In this document: piece by piece, positions 62,356 to 64,000 of the stretch
Layout of the letters: every line of letters starts with the position of its first letter
Position numbering within the stretch: position 1 is the first letter of the stretch
DNA from: Tenacibaculum maritimum NCIMB 2154
Lineage (GTDB): Bacteria; Bacteroidota; Bacteroidia; Flavobacteriales; Flavobacteriaceae
DNA: 64,000 nucleotides
Direction: 5' to 3'
NCBI RefSeq assembly: GCF_900119795.1
Contig: NZ_LT634361.1
Span: forward strand, 1,860,001-1,924,000
Made by a program: the position numbers and the translations under genes
The notes under the pieces: generated by a model
What the model was told of the DNA's origin: nothing
Database searches by the model: none
What the model saw: the letters and a program-made list of their open reading frames with translations, nothing else

Positions 62356-64000
62356 CTACCTATTAATGTATAACCATCCTTTTAAAGGCTCTTTCCCTAC
62401 TTTGCTCAAATCTAATACATAAAAATAGGTTCCTGCTGGTAACTTAGACCCCTCACTTATATTTACACGACCATTTGAAATTCCTTCAAAAGTATTATCA
62501 TATCCTTTCTTACTATATACCAAATTACCCCATCTATTATAAATCTCTAAACTATTATTCGGGTATTTGTTGATAGCATCAATATAAAAAGTGTCATTAT
62601 CACCATCGCCATTAGGCGTAAGCTCGTTATAAATAGTAATATCCGGATCACCTAGTGTAACATTTAAAGTAGCACTATGCGCTACGCTTCCACAAATATT
62701 ATCAGGATGAGTTACTGTTAGCGTATATACTTTTCCATCCAAACCTGATACATCGCTGATACTTAAAGTCTTCGTTTTTGCACCTAAATAGACTCCTTCA
62801 TCTGATAAGTCTATCCCATCTTCTTGCCACTGATAAATAATAGCATCTGAAATATCTATTGCTGACGCCGCTGTATAATCTGGAACTGTGGATGATGCTG
62901 CTCCTGAATAAGCAACTGCTTTTATAGCTGTTGCATTGCTAATTGTAAATGTAGTTGCGCTACCTCTAGAAACTTCTTGATCTATTAATTCGCTAGCATC
63001 TACCGTCAACTGAACAGCACTATCTTCTCTTCCTGTTACACCATCATAATTGGTAGTTAAAATAGCTCCTCCAGTAGTTACTTGCCCTACATTATTAAAT
63101 CCATCTCCATCTGCAATACCATCATTGTCTTCATCAATTCCTCCTGACTCTATTACGTCATTACACCCATCATTGTCAGAATCTAAATCTAAATAATTAG
63201 GAATACCATCTCCATCAGTATCACAAGATACCGATGCTAAAGACACAAAGATTTCATCTATCAATAAAGTATTATCCAATTCTCTTATATTATTATTATA
63301 AATCTCTACAGTTACCGTAGTAGTAGTCGATGTAAATAATAATTCAAATTTTTTCCAGTCTAATGTAAACGTACCTGTATTTATAGTTTGTAGTACCATT
63401 CCTAAATCATCTTTTACCTCAATTCTAGCATCAGGGTAAGCAATTGCTTGTTTCCCTATAGCTTCTTTGGCTGCTGCTGCAAAGAAACTATAGGAATATT
63501 CTTGATTTACTTCTACATTAATACTTTCTTTATATATTAAAACAGGCGCTGATCCTTTAGGGTTATCTAACGATAAATATCTTCCTTCTGGATCTCCTGT
63601 TGCATCTGCTCCTGACTTTGATTGGAACCACGGTTTTCCTACGAAGTCAGGATTTGAACCTATTCTAACATCTCCTACATTACCTACTGGCACATTTGAA
63701 TGATTTATTAGAATATTCCCCTTTCCTGAACCAAAGTTTTCTAATGAAACAAAACACGGTTTCTCATTTACATCTAAAATTCCATCATTATCATCATCTA
63801 AATCTATTGAATCTACTATACCATCTTCATCTGTATCTGGTTCTACAATTATTATAGCAATTGCCGTAGTACAATTTGCGGGTGATGCATTATCACAAAT
63901 AGTATATTGAAAACTATCTGTTCCACTAAAATCCGGATTAGGAGTATAGGTTACTATGTCATCGCTTGGGTCATTTGGTGTGCCTCCGTTATCAATCGTC
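62356..64000 (-). CDS. Large T9SS-exported adhesin with type B (gliding-motility-associated) C-terminal domain, partial
   Basis: The gene runs off the right edge; the frame is open back to base 64000. The visible C-terminal part (about 548 codons) has a cadherin-like/Ig-like repeat ([20 protein letters not shown]), aspartate-rich TSP3 calcium repeats ([17 protein letters not shown] and [19 protein letters not shown]), a region with a possible ligand-binding beta-sandwich (about 63,250-63,690), Ig-like segments, and the final T9SS type B domain: [33 protein letters not shown] and [10 protein letters not shown]. Type B domains need a PorP/SprF partner, which is encoded immediately downstream. 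The likely role is adhesion or gliding; a GTG at 63691-63693 is not the true start. Confidence 0.9.
   Translation of the reverse strand, partial: TIDNGGTPNDPSDDIVTYTPNPDFSGTDSFQYTICDNASPANCTTAIAIIIVEPDTDEDGIVDSIDLDDDNDGILDVNEKPCFVSLENFGSGKGNILINHSNVPVGNVGDVRIGSNPDFVGKPWFQSKSGADATGDPEGRYLSLDNPKGSAPVLIYKESINVEVNQEYSYSFFAAAAKEAIGKQAIAYPDARIEVKDDLGMVLQTINTGTFTLDWKKFELLFTSTTTTVTVEIYNNNIRELDNTLLIDEIFVSLASVSCDTDGDGIPNYLDLDSDNDGCNDVIESGGIDEDNDGIADGDGFNNVGQVTTGGAILTTNYDGVTGREDSAVQLTVDASELIDQEVSRGSATTFTISNATAIKAVAYSGAASSTVPDYTAASAIDISDAIIYQWQEDGIDLSDEGVYLGAKTKTLSISDVSGLDGKVYTLTVTHPDNICGSVAHSATLNVTLGDPDITIYNELTPNGDGDNDTFYIDAINKYPNNSLEIYNRWGNLVYSKKGYDNTFEGISNGRVNISEGSKLPAGTYFYVLDLSKVGKEPLKGWLYINR

Overview
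The window looks like a chromosomal segment of a low-GC marine-type member of the Bacteroidota, family Flavobacteriaceae. Supporting signs are the high A+T content, promoters of the Bacteroidota form (TTG, about 21 bases, TAnnTTTG), many type IX secretion (T9SS) proteins with C-terminal sorting domains, PorP/SprF and OmpA partner genes, an Oar-type TonB-dependent receptor, and fused or family-typical flavobacterial proteins. I cannot name the genus from sequence alone; Tenacibaculum-like organisms would fit.

Layout. 1-4,200: end of a TrmH/SpoU rRNA methylase, an FKBP-like lipoprotein with calcium-binding repeats, hslR, a phosphoribosyltransferase, aroK, and a tRNA cluster (Lys-Leu-Lys) in which tRNA-Lys is duplicated with its promoter box and terminator. 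4,200-19,400: housekeeping genes (purL, rpsF-rpsR-rplI, priA, a secreted Xaa-Pro aminopeptidase, gcvT), a large TonB-dependent receptor and small lipoproteins. priA has no ATG/GTG/TTG at its expected N-terminus. 19,400-30,200: a metzincin lipoprotein, then a metal-resistance block on the minus strand: His-rich small protein, CzcA fused to a CzcC-like outer-membrane component, CzcB adaptor, a P1B-type ATPase and an SPFH protein. 30,200-34,300: thioesterase, VWA protein, and a truncated haemoglobin divergent from a Crp/Fnr regulator with a palindromic site between them. 34,400-39,300: two tandem paralogous T9SS-exported leucine-rich-repeat proteins. 39,400-49,700: DUF4870 protein, pbpC with a thioester alpha-2-macroglobulin, and mnmE.

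49,674-57,830 is the accessory region. It begins exactly at the 3' end of mnmE, a known island-integration site in other bacteria. It holds a DUF3987-like remnant, an XRE regulator, an Eco57I-like bifunctional restriction-modification enzyme, a second adenine methylase, and the N-terminal part of a protein that may be a prokaryotic Argonaute-like (PIWI) protein. That last gene is cut off by an IS3 remnant, followed by a decayed IS982 element with intact terminal repeats. The four-gene set (regulator, restriction-modification, methylase, truncated partner) reads as one defence operon that lost its last gene to insertion elements. It is the best candidate for an unusual system here, though the Argonaute assignment is tentative.

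57,830-64,000: an acyltransferase-3 membrane protein, then a classic T9SS surface operon (giant adhesin with a type B sorting domain, PorP/SprF, OmpA/PD40 protein), the adhesin running off the right edge.
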